Source: Saprospiraceae bacterium
Lineage (GTDB): Bacteria > Bacteroidota > Bacteroidia > Chitinophagales > Saprospiraceae
Reading direction: 5' to 3'
Assembly: GCA_016715405.1 (NCBI GenBank)
Contig: JADKAE010000002.1
Coordinates: 434,001-498,000 of the forward strand
DNA length: 64,000 nucleotides
Shown in pieces: positions 28,287 to 38,458 of this stretch. The number at the start of each line of letters is the position of its first letter. Within the stretch, counting starts at the first letter, position 1. The position numbers and the translations under genes are program-made. A model generated the notes under the pieces. It did not search any database and was not told the origin of the DNA. It saw only the letters and a list, made by a program, of their open reading frames with translations.

Positions 28287-29777
28287 TTAGTTTTTCCCCA
28301 CCCGTGCCAACCCCGCCTTAGCCTGCTGATGCAGACTGGTTTTGTATTCATCGGGCTCCATGCCCAGGCAGCGGTTGAAGCTGTTGCGCGCCTGCTTTTT
28401 ATCGCCTTTGGCTTCGTATACCAATCCCATCTGCAGGGCGGCGTTGCAGGCAAAGAAGTAGCGCTCCTGGCTGCCTTCGTTCACCGTTTGCCAGTAATAG
28501 CCCAGGGCTTCGTCGTAGCGGTGCAGCCCGTGTAAAATGCGCCCAAGCCGGTAGGAATACTCCAGCCGGTGGTGCTTATCTTTATAATCGCCTGCTTTTT
28601 TGGTTTGCAATAACGCCAAGGCCTGTGAATAATACGCGCCGTCAAACAGCAGCCTGGCTTTGAGCAGCGTAATATCGGGCGCCAGCCCCGACTGTGCTTC
28701 GCGCAGCGCGCTGCGGTCGCCGCCGGCTTCGTCCAGGCCGCGCTGGATGCAATAGCGGATATTTTTGCGGTAGCCTTCCGGCCTGTTGTTGATCAGCTCG
28801 CTCCAGGCTATCTTTTGGTAGGCTTCTTTGATATAATGCCTTCCTCTAAACTTACTCAAAAAGCGTTGAAAATGGGGCGCCGCGTCTTTGTCGAGCCGGC
28901 GCAGTTTGGCCAGCCCGAGCATATAATCCAGAAAAGGGAAAGCAATGAATTGAGGGCCTACGGGTCGTTTTTCAAGCAGCGCCACGGCTTTGTCCGTGCG
29001 GCCGGTGCGCGAGGCCACGTGGGCTGCCACAAAGCAGTGCAGCGGGTTGGCGCCGGGTTGCAGTGCGGCATCATTGACGGCATCCCAGGCTTCGTCGCCC
29101 TTATTGTCGAGGTGCAGCAGCAGCAGGGCATAAAGGCCTCTGGCTTCTTCGCGGAATACGAAGTCGTTGCGTTCCGCGTAGGTCAATACCGTTTCCAATT
29201 CCTTGCGGCCTTGTTCGATCGTGCCGTTGAGGCTGCTGAGCAATTGAAGCCCCCACTTGTATTGGTCGGGCACGGTGCCCACCGCGGCGTGGAGGATGCC
29301 CAAGTCTTTTTGGTTGGGCATAAAATTGGGGTACAGCTTGCGGTTTTTCTCCAGCAATTTGGCGGCCTTGTTCACCTCCGAAAAACCGCTGATATATTCG
29401 CCAAAGCGAAAACGCAGCAAAGCCCAGTGCAGCCTGATATCGGCTTGTATAAACAAATGCCAGGGCGAATCGCTGGGGCCGTCATCGAGGATCGACAGGC
29501 GGCGGTCCTTGTTGCCTTTCAGGCGCGACATAGTAGCCGCGTCTTCTCCAATGTAAATGGTAAAAAAGTCGATATAATCTTCGATATGGTGCGCCACCAG
29601 GTTGCCGGGCTCCTGCTTTTTCAGCTTGGCAATCGCCTGGCGCGCTTCTTTCATACGCAGGCTGATGGCTTTGTCGTAGGCTTCGCGGGCGAGTGGAGAA
29701 TAGGCGTAGTGGTTGCCGGCAAGGCAAGCTCCCCCGAAACTTGTGATTAAACCCAGTATGAGGATGAGAATACGCAT
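28287..29777 (-). CDS. Secreted tetratricopeptide repeat protein
   Basis: 496 residues with an N-terminal signal peptide (MRILILILGLITSFGGACLA). The rest is helical and rich in TPR-like pairs, clearest at the C-terminus (AALQMGLVYEAKGDKKQARN). The middle contains KDLGILHAAVGTVPDQYKWG. Predicted to be periplasmic or envelope-associated; partner unknown. The DEAD helicase gene lies upstream on the same strand, separated only by a heptamer array. Confidence 0.75.
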   Translation of the reverse strand: MRILILILGLITSFGGACLAGNHYAYSPLAREAYDKAISLRMKEARQAIAKLKKQEPGNLVAHHIEDYIDFFTIYIGEDAATMSRLKGNKDRRLSILDDGPSDSPWHLFIQADIRLHWALLRFRFGEYISGFSEVNKAAKLLEKNRKLYPNFMPNQKDLGILHAAVGTVPDQYKWGLQLLSSLNGTIEQGRKELETVLTYAERNDFVFREEARGLYALLLLHLDNKGDEAWDAVNDAALQPGANPLHCFVAAHVASRTGRTDKAVALLEKRPVGPQFIAFPFLDYMLGLAKLRRLDKDAAPHFQRFLSKFRGRHYIKEAYQKIAWSELINNRPEGYRKNIRYCIQRGLDEAGGDRSALREAQSGLAPDITLLKARLLFDGAYYSQALALLQTKKAGDYKDKHHRLEYSYRLGRILHGLHRYDEALGYYWQTVNEGSQERYFFACNAALQMGLVYEAKGDKKQARNSFNRCLGMEPDEYKTSLHQQAKAGLARVGKN

Positions 29778-29780
29778 GAG

Positions 29781-29847
29781 GGTTGTCGGTTATGAGTTGT
29801 CGGTTATCGGTTCAGAAAAGACAACCGACAACCGACAACCGACAACA
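29781..29847. repeat. Heptamer array with facing inverted arm (word AACCGAC)
   Basis: Left arm GTTGTCG, GTTATGA, GTTGTCG, GTTATCG, GTT. Right arm AACCGAC four times. Loop ~8 bp. It fills the gap between the helicase 3' end and the TPR gene 5' end. Confidence 0.92.
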
Positions 29848-29852
29848 AAATA

Positions 29853-31481
29853 TTAATCCCTATCCCTGCGCACCAGCGGGCGTTGCCCTTTCGGCGTGCG
29901 GAATTTTTCGAGGATCGTATTTGCGCAATCGGATTCTACCGTAATGATGGCGTGTTTCTGGAACAGGTCTACTTTGGCGATGCTTTTGGTGGGGATGCCC
30001 GCCGTATCGCTGATATATTGTATAAGTCGGTTCGATTTCCAGCCGTCGGTTTTTCCTTTGCCGAAAAACAGCGAATCGTGACCGCCTTTGCCGCCGCTTC
30101 TTACCCGGTCTCTTGATTCTCTTGTGCGGGGAGAGTCGCTGCCTTTTGACGGCAGTTGCTTTATTTCGCGCATTTGCTGGGCCTGGAGTTGGCGGCCGAA
30201 ATTTTGTTGCAGCAGCGCAGACACCAGCAATTCGGGTTCGGTTTTCGACAGGAGTTCGACGGCAAGCGCTTTGACTTCATCGGTAGGCGTTGTAGTCATG
30301 ATGCGCTTGAAGATCTCGTGTTTTACCGCTGCGCGGCGTTGTTCGAGGGCTTCCTGAAGGGTCGGTACTTGTTGCTTGGCAATCTGGAAACGGGTTTGCT
30401 GCATGATCATCTGCAGCGCCCTGAACTCGCGGGGCACGATAAAGGTGATCGCTTCGCCCGTTTTGCCCGCCCTGCCGGTACGGCCGATGCGGTGGGTATA
30501 CGTCTCCGCTTCTCCAGGAATATCGAAATTCACCACGTGGCTGAGGTTGTTCACGTCGATGCCGCGGGCTGCTACGTCGGTAGCTACCAGGAGGTGGATC
30601 TTCTTCATTTTAAACTTGTCCAGGATGCGTTCGCGCTGGGCCTGCGATACGTCGCCGTGCAGGGCTTCGGCGTCGTAGCCGGCGGCGGAAAGATCTTTGG
30701 CCAGGCGGTCGGAGCCGGCGCGGGTGCGACAAAAGACAAGTCCGTAGAAACCCGGATTCGTATCAATGATACGGGTCAGCACCGTCATTTTGTCTTCGTT
30801 GAACATCTCGTAGTAGGTATGGGTAATCTGTGCCTTCTCGCCTTCTACCTTTTCGATGCTCACTTCGTCGAATTCGCCCATAAAGCGCTTGGCCAACTGC
30901 CGGATGCGCGAGGGCATGGTGGCAGAGAACAGCAGCATACGGCGCGTTTCGGGGATGTATTCCAGTATCGTTTCAATGTCGTCGATGAAGCCCATATTGA
31001 GCATTTCATCGGCTTCGTCGAGTACGGCAAATTTTACATGGTCCAGTTTAAGCGAGCGGCGGCGCAGGTGGTCCATCACCCGGCCCGGTGTACCTACTAC
31101 GATGTCTACGCCGGATTTGAGCTGGCGCAATTGCACATCCATGCCCTGTCCGCCGTACACCGGCAGGATAGTCAGTTTGTTACCGGTCTGGTAGGAGCTG
31201 ATCTCCTCGTACACTTGAAGCGCCAATTCGCGGGTAGGAACCAACACGATGGCCTGCACCTTGCCTTTTTCGGGCCTGATGCGCTCCAGAAGGGGCAATC
31301 CGAAAGCGGCGGTTTTACCCGTGCCTGTTTGCGCTTGCCCGATGATATCGCGTTCTCCCTGTAAAAGCAGTGGAATGGTTTTTTGCTGGATGGGGGTGGG
31401 TTTTTCAAACCCTTTTTTGGCGAGTGCATTCAGGATATCGCTTGATAAACCCAATGCCTCAAAAGTCAGTTCGTTATTCAT
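29853..31481 (-). CDS. DEAD-box RNA helicase with DbpA-type RNA-binding domain
   Basis: 542 residues. Q motif (FEKPTPIQQKTIP), motif I AQTGTGKT, motif II DEAD in VLDEADEMLNMGF, motif III SAT and motif VI HRIGRTGRAG are intact. After a basic linker, residues ~465-540 form a DbpA-like RNA-recognition domain (RLIQYISDTAGIPTKSIAKV). It probably unwinds structured RNA during ribosome assembly or mRNA decay (CsdA/DeaD-like). Confidence 0.93.
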   Translation of the reverse strand: MNNELTFEALGLSSDILNALAKKGFEKPTPIQQKTIPLLLQGERDIIGQAQTGTGKTAAFGLPLLERIRPEKGKVQAIVLVPTRELALQVYEEISSYQTGNKLTILPVYGGQGMDVQLRQLKSGVDIVVGTPGRVMDHLRRRSLKLDHVKFAVLDEADEMLNMGFIDDIETILEYIPETRRMLLFSATMPSRIRQLAKRFMGEFDEVSIEKVEGEKAQITHTYYEMFNEDKMTVLTRIIDTNPGFYGLVFCRTRAGSDRLAKDLSAAGYDAEALHGDVSQAQRERILDKFKMKKIHLLVATDVAARGIDVNNLSHVVNFDIPGEAETYTHRIGRTGRAGKTGEAITFIVPREFRALQMIMQQTRFQIAKQQVPTLQEALEQRRAAVKHEIFKRIMTTTPTDEVKALAVELLSKTEPELLVSALLQQNFGRQLQAQQMREIKQLPSKGSDSPRTRESRDRVRSGGKGGHDSLFFGKGKTDGWKSNRLIQYISDTAGIPTKSIAKVDLFQKHAIITVESDCANTILEKFRTPKGQRPLVRRDRD

Positions 31482-31503
31482 TAAGTAGATATTAAATAAA
31501 AAA

Positions 31504-31535
31504 AGCCTTGCGGGAGCAACACCTCCTGCAAGGCT
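31504..31535 (-). terminator. Rho-independent terminator after the TonB-dependent receptor gene
   Basis: AGCCTTGC arms pair with GCAAGGCT, with an extended GGGAG/CTCC stem. On the minus strand it is followed by a run of T (A-rich plus-strand 31490-31503). It separates the receptor from the helicase. Confidence 0.8.
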
Positions 31536-31584
31536 CGGCTCAAAAACGGTGCAAAGGTACGGATAATTAATCAGTTGCGCAAGA

Positions 31585-34022
31585 TTAATTTTCCGATTTC
31601 ACGCGTTTTTGCTCGTCTTCTAAACCTGTATCGCGGCGTCTTGCGGCTTTCACTTCCTGGTTGCCGATATTATAGGTGAAATTCAGGCGGAACTGCCGGC
31701 TTTCCCAGCCGCCAGAGGCTACACTGTACAAGCCGCCAAATTCGCTCACACCGCGCCAGCGCATGCTCAGGAATACATCGCTCACGCTGGCCTTGAGGTT
31801 GCCGCGCCCCTGTAGTACTTTTTTCTGTACGCCGGTTTCTACGGCCCAGAATTCGCGGTTGCGGAAGTTGCTACCCCAAATGCTGGGCGAGTTATAGAAC
31901 CCGGATAGTTCGAGCGATACATTCCAGGGCAGTTGGAAGGTATGCTGGCTGTAAATAGAAAAAGCGCTTACTGAAATATCGATGGCCTTACCTTCACCAA
32001 AATCGGCCTGGTTGCGGGTATTAAACCCGGAGAGGTTGGTGTACGTATTCCACCATTTTGCGATAGCAAACGGATAGCTGATATTGAAATTCCAGGTGCG
32101 CTGCGAGGCCAGGTTTACTTCCGTAATATAGCTGCGGCTCACCTCGGTGGTATCTGTCAGCGCCGTCATCAGGTCGGTGGTGTAGGTAAATCCGACAGAC
32201 GTATTGAGCATGTAGTTGTAGGTATGTCCCAGTTCCAGACTGTTGGAGTATTGCGGACGCAAAAATGGATTTCCGCGCTGGTAAGTCAACTCGTCGAGTT
32301 TATATTCGAAGGGGTTGAGATCCTGGTAGCGGGGCCGGTCGATGCGGCGGCTGTAGTTGAGGCGCAGCGCGTTTTTCTCGTTGGCGTTGTAGGTGATACC
32401 TGCCGAGGGGAAGAGGTCGGCGTAGTCGCGCTTCACTTTATCATTGCCTGTAGGGCTTGCGCTGGTGAGCCTGCCGTCGGAATGGGTATGCTCCAGGCGC
32501 AGGCCGCCCTGAAATCCCACTTGCCTGCCTGGCGCTGGTAGTTCACATACGCGGCGTTGATATTTTCATCGTATAGGAATTGGTTGGTGCGTTCAGGGTC
32601 GATGATGTATTCCTCGTTTTCGACATTATAAAAGTTGAAAATATTGTCGGTGCCGACCATAGAAGTTTTGGCGCCCACGCCCAACTGGCCGCCCAGCAAG
32701 GGGCGCTCGTGGTCTATTTTAAAGGTGGCGATATCGATGTCGGTGGGCGCTTCGGTGGCAAAAACAGCGCTCCGCAATAAAGTATTTTCGAGCGGATGGA
32801 GGTATAAGTTGGGTTGATACGCCTCGTTGCGGATGCGGAACACGCCGTAGTCGGCGTCTACATTCCAAACGATGCCCTTGGTATTGTCGAAGCGGTAATT
32901 GATATTGGCGTTGAGGTTGTCGCGTTTGCCGTCGTTATCTGAACGCGCATGCAGCACCTCTTGATAAATGCCCGATTCCTGGTCGGCAATAATCGTGCGG
33001 CTTCGCGAATTCCAGGTCATATCGCTGAGAAAACCCGTAGCCAATACGCCAACGGTGTGGTGTTTGCCGATAAAAAAGTCGGCGCCGGCGCGGATATTGT
33101 GATTGGTAAATTCGTTTTGATTGGTCGACTGCTGATCAAAAGTTTGTCCCGATTGCTCGCGGTACAAGTTGAAGAAACTCCAGTTGTTACCGGTGGCGAG
33201 GCTGTATTTGCCAAAAACGTTTAAGGTTTTGTCGCGGTAGTTGAGCGAAGCGGAGCCGTTGTATTTCGGGAAGATCGCATCGGCGAAGCCCAGTTCGATG
33301 CCCGCATTGGCGCCGAGGCGCTCGTCGTGCCGCATCCGGATGTTGATGATGCCGGCATTGCCTGCTGCGTCGTATTTGGACGAAGGCTGGGTGATAATCT
33401 CGATAGCTTCGATTTCGGAAGACTGGATTGTTTTCAGCAGCGCGGCCAGGTCGGCGCTGGTCAGCGGCGAGGGCCTGCCGTCGATATACACATTGACGCC
33501 GTTTTTGCCTTGCAGGATGATGTTGTCGTTGTTGTCGACCACCACGCCTGGCGATTTTCGGAGCAATTCGAAGGCTGTGTTGCCCACCGCGTTGATGCTG
33601 CCCTCCACGTTAAACACCGTTTTGTCGGGTCTGACTTCGATCAAGGGCTTGCGGGCAGCCACCACGACTTCATTGAGTTCGGTAGCGGCAGAAGCCAGCG
33701 TAATGGCGGGCGCTTGTATTGCTGCGCCGGCGCGCAAGTTCAATTCTCCTGTGGAGGCATCGGCATAACCCACATAGCTGACCGCAATCCGGAAGCGGCC
33801 TTCGGGCACTTGCCTGAACGCATAATTTCCTTCTTCGGTTGTGTATTCGGCTTTGACGAGTGTGGAATCGACGGCATTGAATAGCAGTACGTTGGCAAAC
33901 GCGATGGGTGCGTTTTTGTCGTCGGTGACTTTGCCGGTGATTTGCCCGGCGTCGGTTTGTGCGCTCAGCGAAACAACGCTGAATAAGCAAAATAAAACAA
34001 TAGGTGTTAATATCTTGGTCAT
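31585..34022 (-). CDS. TonB-dependent receptor-like outer-membrane protein (OMP_b-brl_3 type, frameshifted)
   Basis: Start ATG 34022 gives signal peptide MTKILTPIVLFCLFSVVSLS. Residues ~22-110 form a carboxypeptidase-like regulatory domain (GQITGKVTDDKNAPIAFANV). Next comes the plug (LLRKSPGVVVDNNDNIILQG) and a large beta-barrel with the OMP_b-brl_3 segment (LRLNYSRRIDRPRYQDLNPF). A C is lost near 32518 (KWDF, then QGGLRLEH), splitting the barrel. Repaired length ~812 residues. Substrate unknown; no SusD partner is adjacent, so it is more likely of the solitary type than a polysaccharide locus. Confidence 0.9.
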
Positions 34023-34149
34023 GTCAGGTGATTTTAAAACAAAAATATTTATTTTGTCAATAAAATGCAACTCATTTTCGATGAACGTCCAAATAAGTCG
34101 TCGAACGGCGGAAAATATCACCCCATCGGGCTAATTTTGCGTTCCCTGT

Positions 34150-34260
34150 AAACAGAGAATTTAACCGCAGAGTCAAAAAGAGTTATGCGCGGAGTTTCGC
34201 GGAACGTTAATTTGACTCCGCGAAACTCTGCGTAAAACTCCTTTAACTCTGCGGTGAAAA
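34150..34260. repeat. Inverted repeat element with GAGTTTCGCG-type arms
   Basis: Nested arms: CCGCAGAGT near 34163 with ACTCTGCGG near 34248, and GCGGAGTTTCGCGGA with TCCGCGAAACTCTGC inside. It fills the gap between the divergent receptor and mtaB genes. Confidence 0.75.
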
Positions 34261-34270
34261 AAAACAAGGC

Positions 34271-35579
34271 ATGGCCACTCCTCAATCGGTTGCGTTTTAC
34301 ACCCTGGGCTGCAAGCTCAACTACTCCGAGACTTCTTCGATAGGGCGCCTCTTTGAAGACGCCGGCTATCGCGAGGTAGCTTTCGAGGAGGGCGCCGATA
34401 TTTATGTGGTGAATACCTGCTCGGTAACCGATTTTGCCGACCGCAAGTGCCGCAAGGTGGTGCGCCAGGCGCTGCGCCACAATCCGCGCGCTTTTGTAGT
34501 AGTAGTGGGGTGTTACGCCCAACTCAAACCCGAAGAGATTGCCGGCATTCCCGGCGTCGACCTGGTGCTGGGCGCGGCCGAAAAATTCCGTATCCTAGAC
34601 TATATCGACAACCTGAGCAAAGCTCCGGGCAAGGGAATGGTGCAGGCCGGGGAGATCCGAGAAGTCCGCGATTTCGTCAATGCCTTTTCTTTTGGCGACC
34701 GCACGCGCTCTTTTCTCAAAGTCCAGGACGGCTGCGACTACAAGTGTACGTTCTGTACGATCCCCCTGGCGCGCGGTCGCAGTCGCAGCGATACCGTAGA
34801 AAACGTGGTAGACAATGCCCGCCGCATCGCCGACATGGGGGTGAAAGAAATCGTACTAACTGGCGTCAATATCGGCGATTTTGGCAATGGCACAGAAGTT
34901 ATAGAAGGCACGCGCCCCAAAAAAGAGGCGATGTTTATCGACCTCATCCAGGCGCTCGACGAAGTGGAAGGCATCAGCCGTTTTCGCATTTCTTCTATCG
35001 AACCCAATTTGTGTACCGATGAGATCATCAGCTTTGTAGCCCAATCGAAGCGCTTTGCGCCCCATTTCCACATGCCGTTGCAATCGGGCAGCAATAAGCT
35101 ACTGGCCCTCATGCGCCGCCGCTACCTGCGCCAGGTGTACGCCGAGCGCGTAGCGCAGATCAAATCGCTGATGCCGCATGGCTGCATCGGCGTGGATACC
35201 GATCGTGGGATTCCCCGGCGAAACGGAGGCAGATTTTCTCGACACCTACGGCTTCCTGCGCGACCTCGACGTGAGCTACCTCCACGTGTTCACCTATTCG
35301 GAAAGGCCCAATACCCCGCCGCGGAGATGGACGGCGTGGTACCTATCGAAGAACGCCGCCGCCGCAACGGGATGCTCACTATACTGAGGCGAGAAAAAGC
35401 GCCGTTATTTTTACGAACAACACCTGGGACAAACCCGCCCGGTTTTATTTGAAAACCACACCGAAAAGGGTTTGATGTCGGGATTTACCGATAATTATAT
35501 TAAAATAGAAACGCCCTACGACCCGGTGATGATCAACGAATTGGCGCCGGTGCAATTGATCCGGTTGAATGCGCGGGGG
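34271..35579 (+). CDS. mtaB: tRNA t6A37 methylthiotransferase MtaB (three frameshifts)
   Basis: N-terminal UPF0004 domain with its cluster cysteines (YTLGCKLNYSE, VVNTCSVTD, VVGCYAQ), then the radical SAM motif CDYKCTFCTIP and HFHMPLQSGSNKLL. The frame is broken near 35203 (before IVGFPGETEADF), 35318 (C lost in CCCCC) and 35388 (before EKKRRYFYEQHLG). The TRAM-like end (FTDNYIKIETPYD, then LAPVQLIRLNARG) is recovered in another frame. It methylthiolates t6A37 of tRNAs. Its natural stop is missing, because a 30-bp palindrome starts at 35580 and the frame runs in phase into the next gene. Confidence 0.9.
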
Positions 35580-35609
35580 CGTAGAGACGCAATGCATTGC
35601 GTCTCTACG
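35580..35609. repeat. Perfect 30-bp GTAGAGACGC palindrome
   Basis: CGTAGAGACGCAATG followed by its exact complement, with no loop. It sits at the mtaB 3' end and is translated in phase if no stop was lost to error. Relatives are at 5892-5920 and 61588-61615. Confidence 0.95.
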
Positions 35610-35621
35610 AAAATTGGGTGT

Positions 35622-36362
35622 ATGAAACAAAAAGGCCTTGTATCATTCATATTAATTATAGGAATTTCGGTCACTGCGAATGCGCAATCCGGTCACCGGT
35701 ATTTGCGCAAAGGCGACAAGCAATACGAGGAAAAATCGTATTCGCAAGCAGAAGAGAATTATCGGAAAGCGCTCGAAAAAAAACCTAGCGATAAAGGGAC
35801 ATACAACCTGGGCAACGCCATTTACCAGCAAAAACGATACGACGATGCGGCGCGCCAATACGAAGAAGCGGCTCAAAAGGCCAAGACGCCCGAGGTGAAA
35901 GCCTACGCCTTCCACAACCAGGGCAACGCTTATTTTGAACAAAAAGATTACGAAAAAAGCGTGGAAGCCTACAAAAATGCCCTGCGCCTGAATCCCTCCG
36001 ATGTCAGTACCAAACTCAACCTGGCGCTGGCCCAAAAACGACTGCAGCAAATGCAACAACAGCAGCAGGAGCAACAGAAAAAGGAACAGCAAAAGCAAGA
36101 GCAACAACAGCAAAACCAGCAGCAACAGCAACAACCACAGCAAAACCAACCCCAGCAACAGCCGCAAAACAAACCGCAGCAAGAGGGCGACGACAGCGAA
36201 ACAGCGGAATCTCCTTCCGAACAACTCCCCCCGGAACAAAAAGAACTGAGCCGCGAAGAAGCCCAGCGCCTGCTCAAAATCATGGATGCCGAAGAGCAAC
36301 GCGTACTGGACAAACTTCGGCGCAAGAACACCAAGGTCTGCGCTTCGGAAAAGGATTGGTAA
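35622..36362 (+). CDS. BatC-like TPR protein with glutamine-rich segment
   Basis: About 246 residues from ATG 35622. It has a signal peptide (LVSFILIIGISVTANAQ), then TPR units (GTYNLGNAIYQQKRYDDAAR; HNQGNAYFEQKDYEKSVEAY), then ~60 residues dominated by Gln (bases ~36046-36180). The C-terminal segment SREEAQRLLKIMDAEEQRVL ends in KDW, the usual end of BatC proteins of the aerotolerance operon. The other bat genes are absent here. The frame is open upstream into mtaB, so a fused product cannot be excluded. Confidence 0.8.
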   Translation: MKQKGLVSFILIIGISVTANAQSGHRYLRKGDKQYEEKSYSQAEENYRKALEKKPSDKGTYNLGNAIYQQKRYDDAARQYEEAAQKAKTPEVKAYAFHNQGNAYFEQKDYEKSVEAYKNALRLNPSDVSTKLNLALAQKRLQQMQQQQQEQQKKEQQKQEQQQQNQQQQQQPQQNQPQQQPQNKPQQEGDDSETAESPSEQLPPEQKELSREEAQRLLKIMDAEEQRVLDKLRRKNTKVCASEKDW

Positions 36363-36501
36363 AAGCGTGCAAAAACGAAATTAACATAAAATTATTGCGG
36401 GATAATTGACTATCGTTGCGGAAATGCGCACCTTTGCGGCTGCTTTGCCTGAAACATTCTCACCTGCGGGTGTGTTTAAAGGCAACAAACAATTAAACTC
36501 A

Positions 36502-37230
36502 ATGTGTACCGTAACGTACATCCCTCAAGGCAGGGATAGTTTTATTTTAACTTCCAACCGCGACGAACAGCCCTCGCGATCTCCGCTACAAGTCACACTC
36601 ACAGAACAGTACGGCCTCCATTTAATATATCCGCGCGATAACGGCGCGGGTGGCACCTGGATTGCCGCCTCCAGCGACAATCGCCTCGTATGCGTACTCA
36701 ACGGAGCCTTTGAAGCACACGAAAAAAAACCGCCATATAAGCGCAGTCGCGGACTGGTAGCCCTCGATTTTTTTCGCTACCGCCACGCCTGCAACTTCTC
36801 CGACGCCTATGAATTCAACGGCATCGAACCCTTTACGATGGTCATCTACGACCAGGGGAAACTGGCCGTATTTCGCTGGGACGGCGCTGCCAAGCACCTG
36901 CAAATGCTCGACGCCGCAGAACCCCATATCTGGTCGTCGGCCACGCTCTACGATGCGGTCATCCGCCAGAAACGCCAGTACTGGTTTGACGCCTGGCGCC
37001 ACGACCACCCCGCTGCGGGCATCAACGAAATCCTGGACTTTCACCGCACCGCCGGCGAAGGCGACCCCTGGAACGACGTGGTGATGACCCGCGAGGGCAA
37101 GGTACAGACCGTGAGTATCACCACTGTGGTCAAAACGCCCAGCTGCGTGCAAATGCAATACCACGACCTGCTTCGCAACAATATGAAAAAAGCGCAGATA
37201 CAATTGCGCGGAGAATTGGTAGCTTTGTAA
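36502..37230 (+). CDS. NRDE (TANGO2-like) family protein
   Basis: 242 residues from ATG 36502. The start MCTVTYIPQG and the NRDE motif (LTSNRDEQ) at residues ~19-26, followed by GAGGTWIAAS, mark the NRDE family. The N-terminal Cys after Met processing suggests an Ntn-hydrolase-like fold. Eukaryotic TANGO2 has been linked to heme and lipid handling; the bacterial role is unknown. The next gene starts 2 bp after the stop, so the two form an operon. Confidence 0.88.
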   Translation: MCTVTYIPQGRDSFILTSNRDEQPSRSPLQVTLTEQYGLHLIYPRDNGAGGTWIAASSDNRLVCVLNGAFEAHEKKPPYKRSRGLVALDFFRYRHACNFSDAYEFNGIEPFTMVIYDQGKLAVFRWDGAAKHLQMLDAAEPHIWSSATLYDAVIRQKRQYWFDAWRHDHPAAGINEILDFHRTAGEGDPWNDVVMTREGKVQTVSITTVVKTPSCVQMQYHDLLRNNMKKAQIQLRGELVAL

Positions 37231-37232
37231 TA

Positions 37233-38458
37233 ATGTTTCAGCGACTTCGGTTTTGGGAAAAATGGCGCCATTCCCCTTTCTGGATACGCCTGCTCAATTG
37301 GGAATATTGGCCCTCTTATACCATTTACCTTCCCGTATTGCCCTACATCTTGTGGTTGATGGCCCGCTCGCGCCACATAGCCTTTTTTACCGGCGCCAAC
37401 CCAGGTATTTTCACGGGCGGATTCGGTTTTGAATCCAAATTTCAAACCATACAAAAAATCCCTGCTGCACTCAGGCCCAACTCAGTATGGGTAGCTGCCG
37501 GGTTGCCATTTTACCAGGTGGTGGAACTGCTGGCGAGCGCCGGGCTGCATTTTCCACTTATCGCCAAACCCGACCTGGGTTTTCGAGGCTTTTTGGTAAA
37601 AAAATAGACAATCCCCAGGAGTTGCAGTACTACTTGTCGGCTTACCCCATTGATTTCATTGTGCAGGAATTTCTCGACTACCCCTGTGAAGTGGGTGTGT
37701 TGTATTACCGGCTGCCGGGCGAACAACGGGGCCATATCAGTTCGGTGACGCTCAAGGAATTTCTGCACGTCACCGGCGACGGCGCCGCTACGGTGCTGGA
37801 ACTCGTTAAGCGCCATCCACGGGCATTGCTTCAGTTGGAACGCCTGCGCGACACCCATGGCGACCTCCTGCACTACATTCCCCCGGCGGGGCAGCGCGTA
37901 TCGCTCGGTTTGGTGGGCAACCACGCTAAGGGCACCAAATTTGTGGATGGCCGTCACCTGATCAATGCGCAGATGGTAGCCTGCTTTGATGCCCTGAGCC
38001 ACCAGCTCGACGAGGTTTATTACGGTCGTTTCGACCTCAAATGCGAATCGCCCGACGACCTCCTGACGGGGCGCATCAAAGTCATCGAACTCAACGGGGT
38101 TTGTTCGGAGCCCACGCATATTTATGACTCCTCGCATCCTTACTTGCCTGCATTGTGGGAAGTGGCGCGACACTGGACGATCATTCACCGCATAGCTGCG
38201 GCCAACCGCAAGCGCGGCAAGCGCTACATGCCGGCCCTGCAACTGGCAAAAATTATGTTGCAAGCCCGCGTATACTTCAAAAGGGTGAAAAAATGGGCGA
38301 CAGTGCCTATTGTTCCGGCACCCGGTCTCCTGCACAAATGCCAGAATCTCCTCTACATACTGGCGGTGGTTAGCCAGGCGGGGCACCTTGCTTTGCCAGC
38401 CCAGTTTGCCTTTGCTGCGCAGCCAGTTGCGGAAAGTGCCTATGGGCAAAGGATGTAG
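37233..38458 (+). CDS. ATP-grasp domain protein (frameshifted; 3' end uncertain)
   Basis: An A lost in a run near 37602 (FLVKK, then IDNPQELQYY) splits the gene. The N-terminal ~50 residues are hydrophobic (YTIYLPVLPYILWLMARSRH). The rest has ATP-grasp features: FPLIAKPDLGFRGFLV, DFIVQEFLDYP, YYGRFDLKCES, VIELNGVCSEPTH. Such enzymes join carboxylates to amines using ATP; the substrate is unknown. The last ~50 codons overlap the convergent GH3 gene and look unlike the family, so the true stop may be close to 38300-38370. Confidence 0.75.

Noticed and set aside
30156..31364. 402-codon plus-strand frame opposite the DEAD helicase
   Set aside because: Shadow of a high-GC third-position gene; the helicase motifs on the other strand are complete.
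35388..35400. Programmed frameshift in mtaB
   Set aside because: No slippery heptamer with a downstream structure, and similar shifts occur in unrelated genes at homopolymers.
37511..38306. Minus-strand extension beyond the GH3 C-terminus
   Set aside because: The residues beyond about 38320 are antisense to the ATP-grasp gene and unlike GH3; a frameshift restores a stop at 38307.
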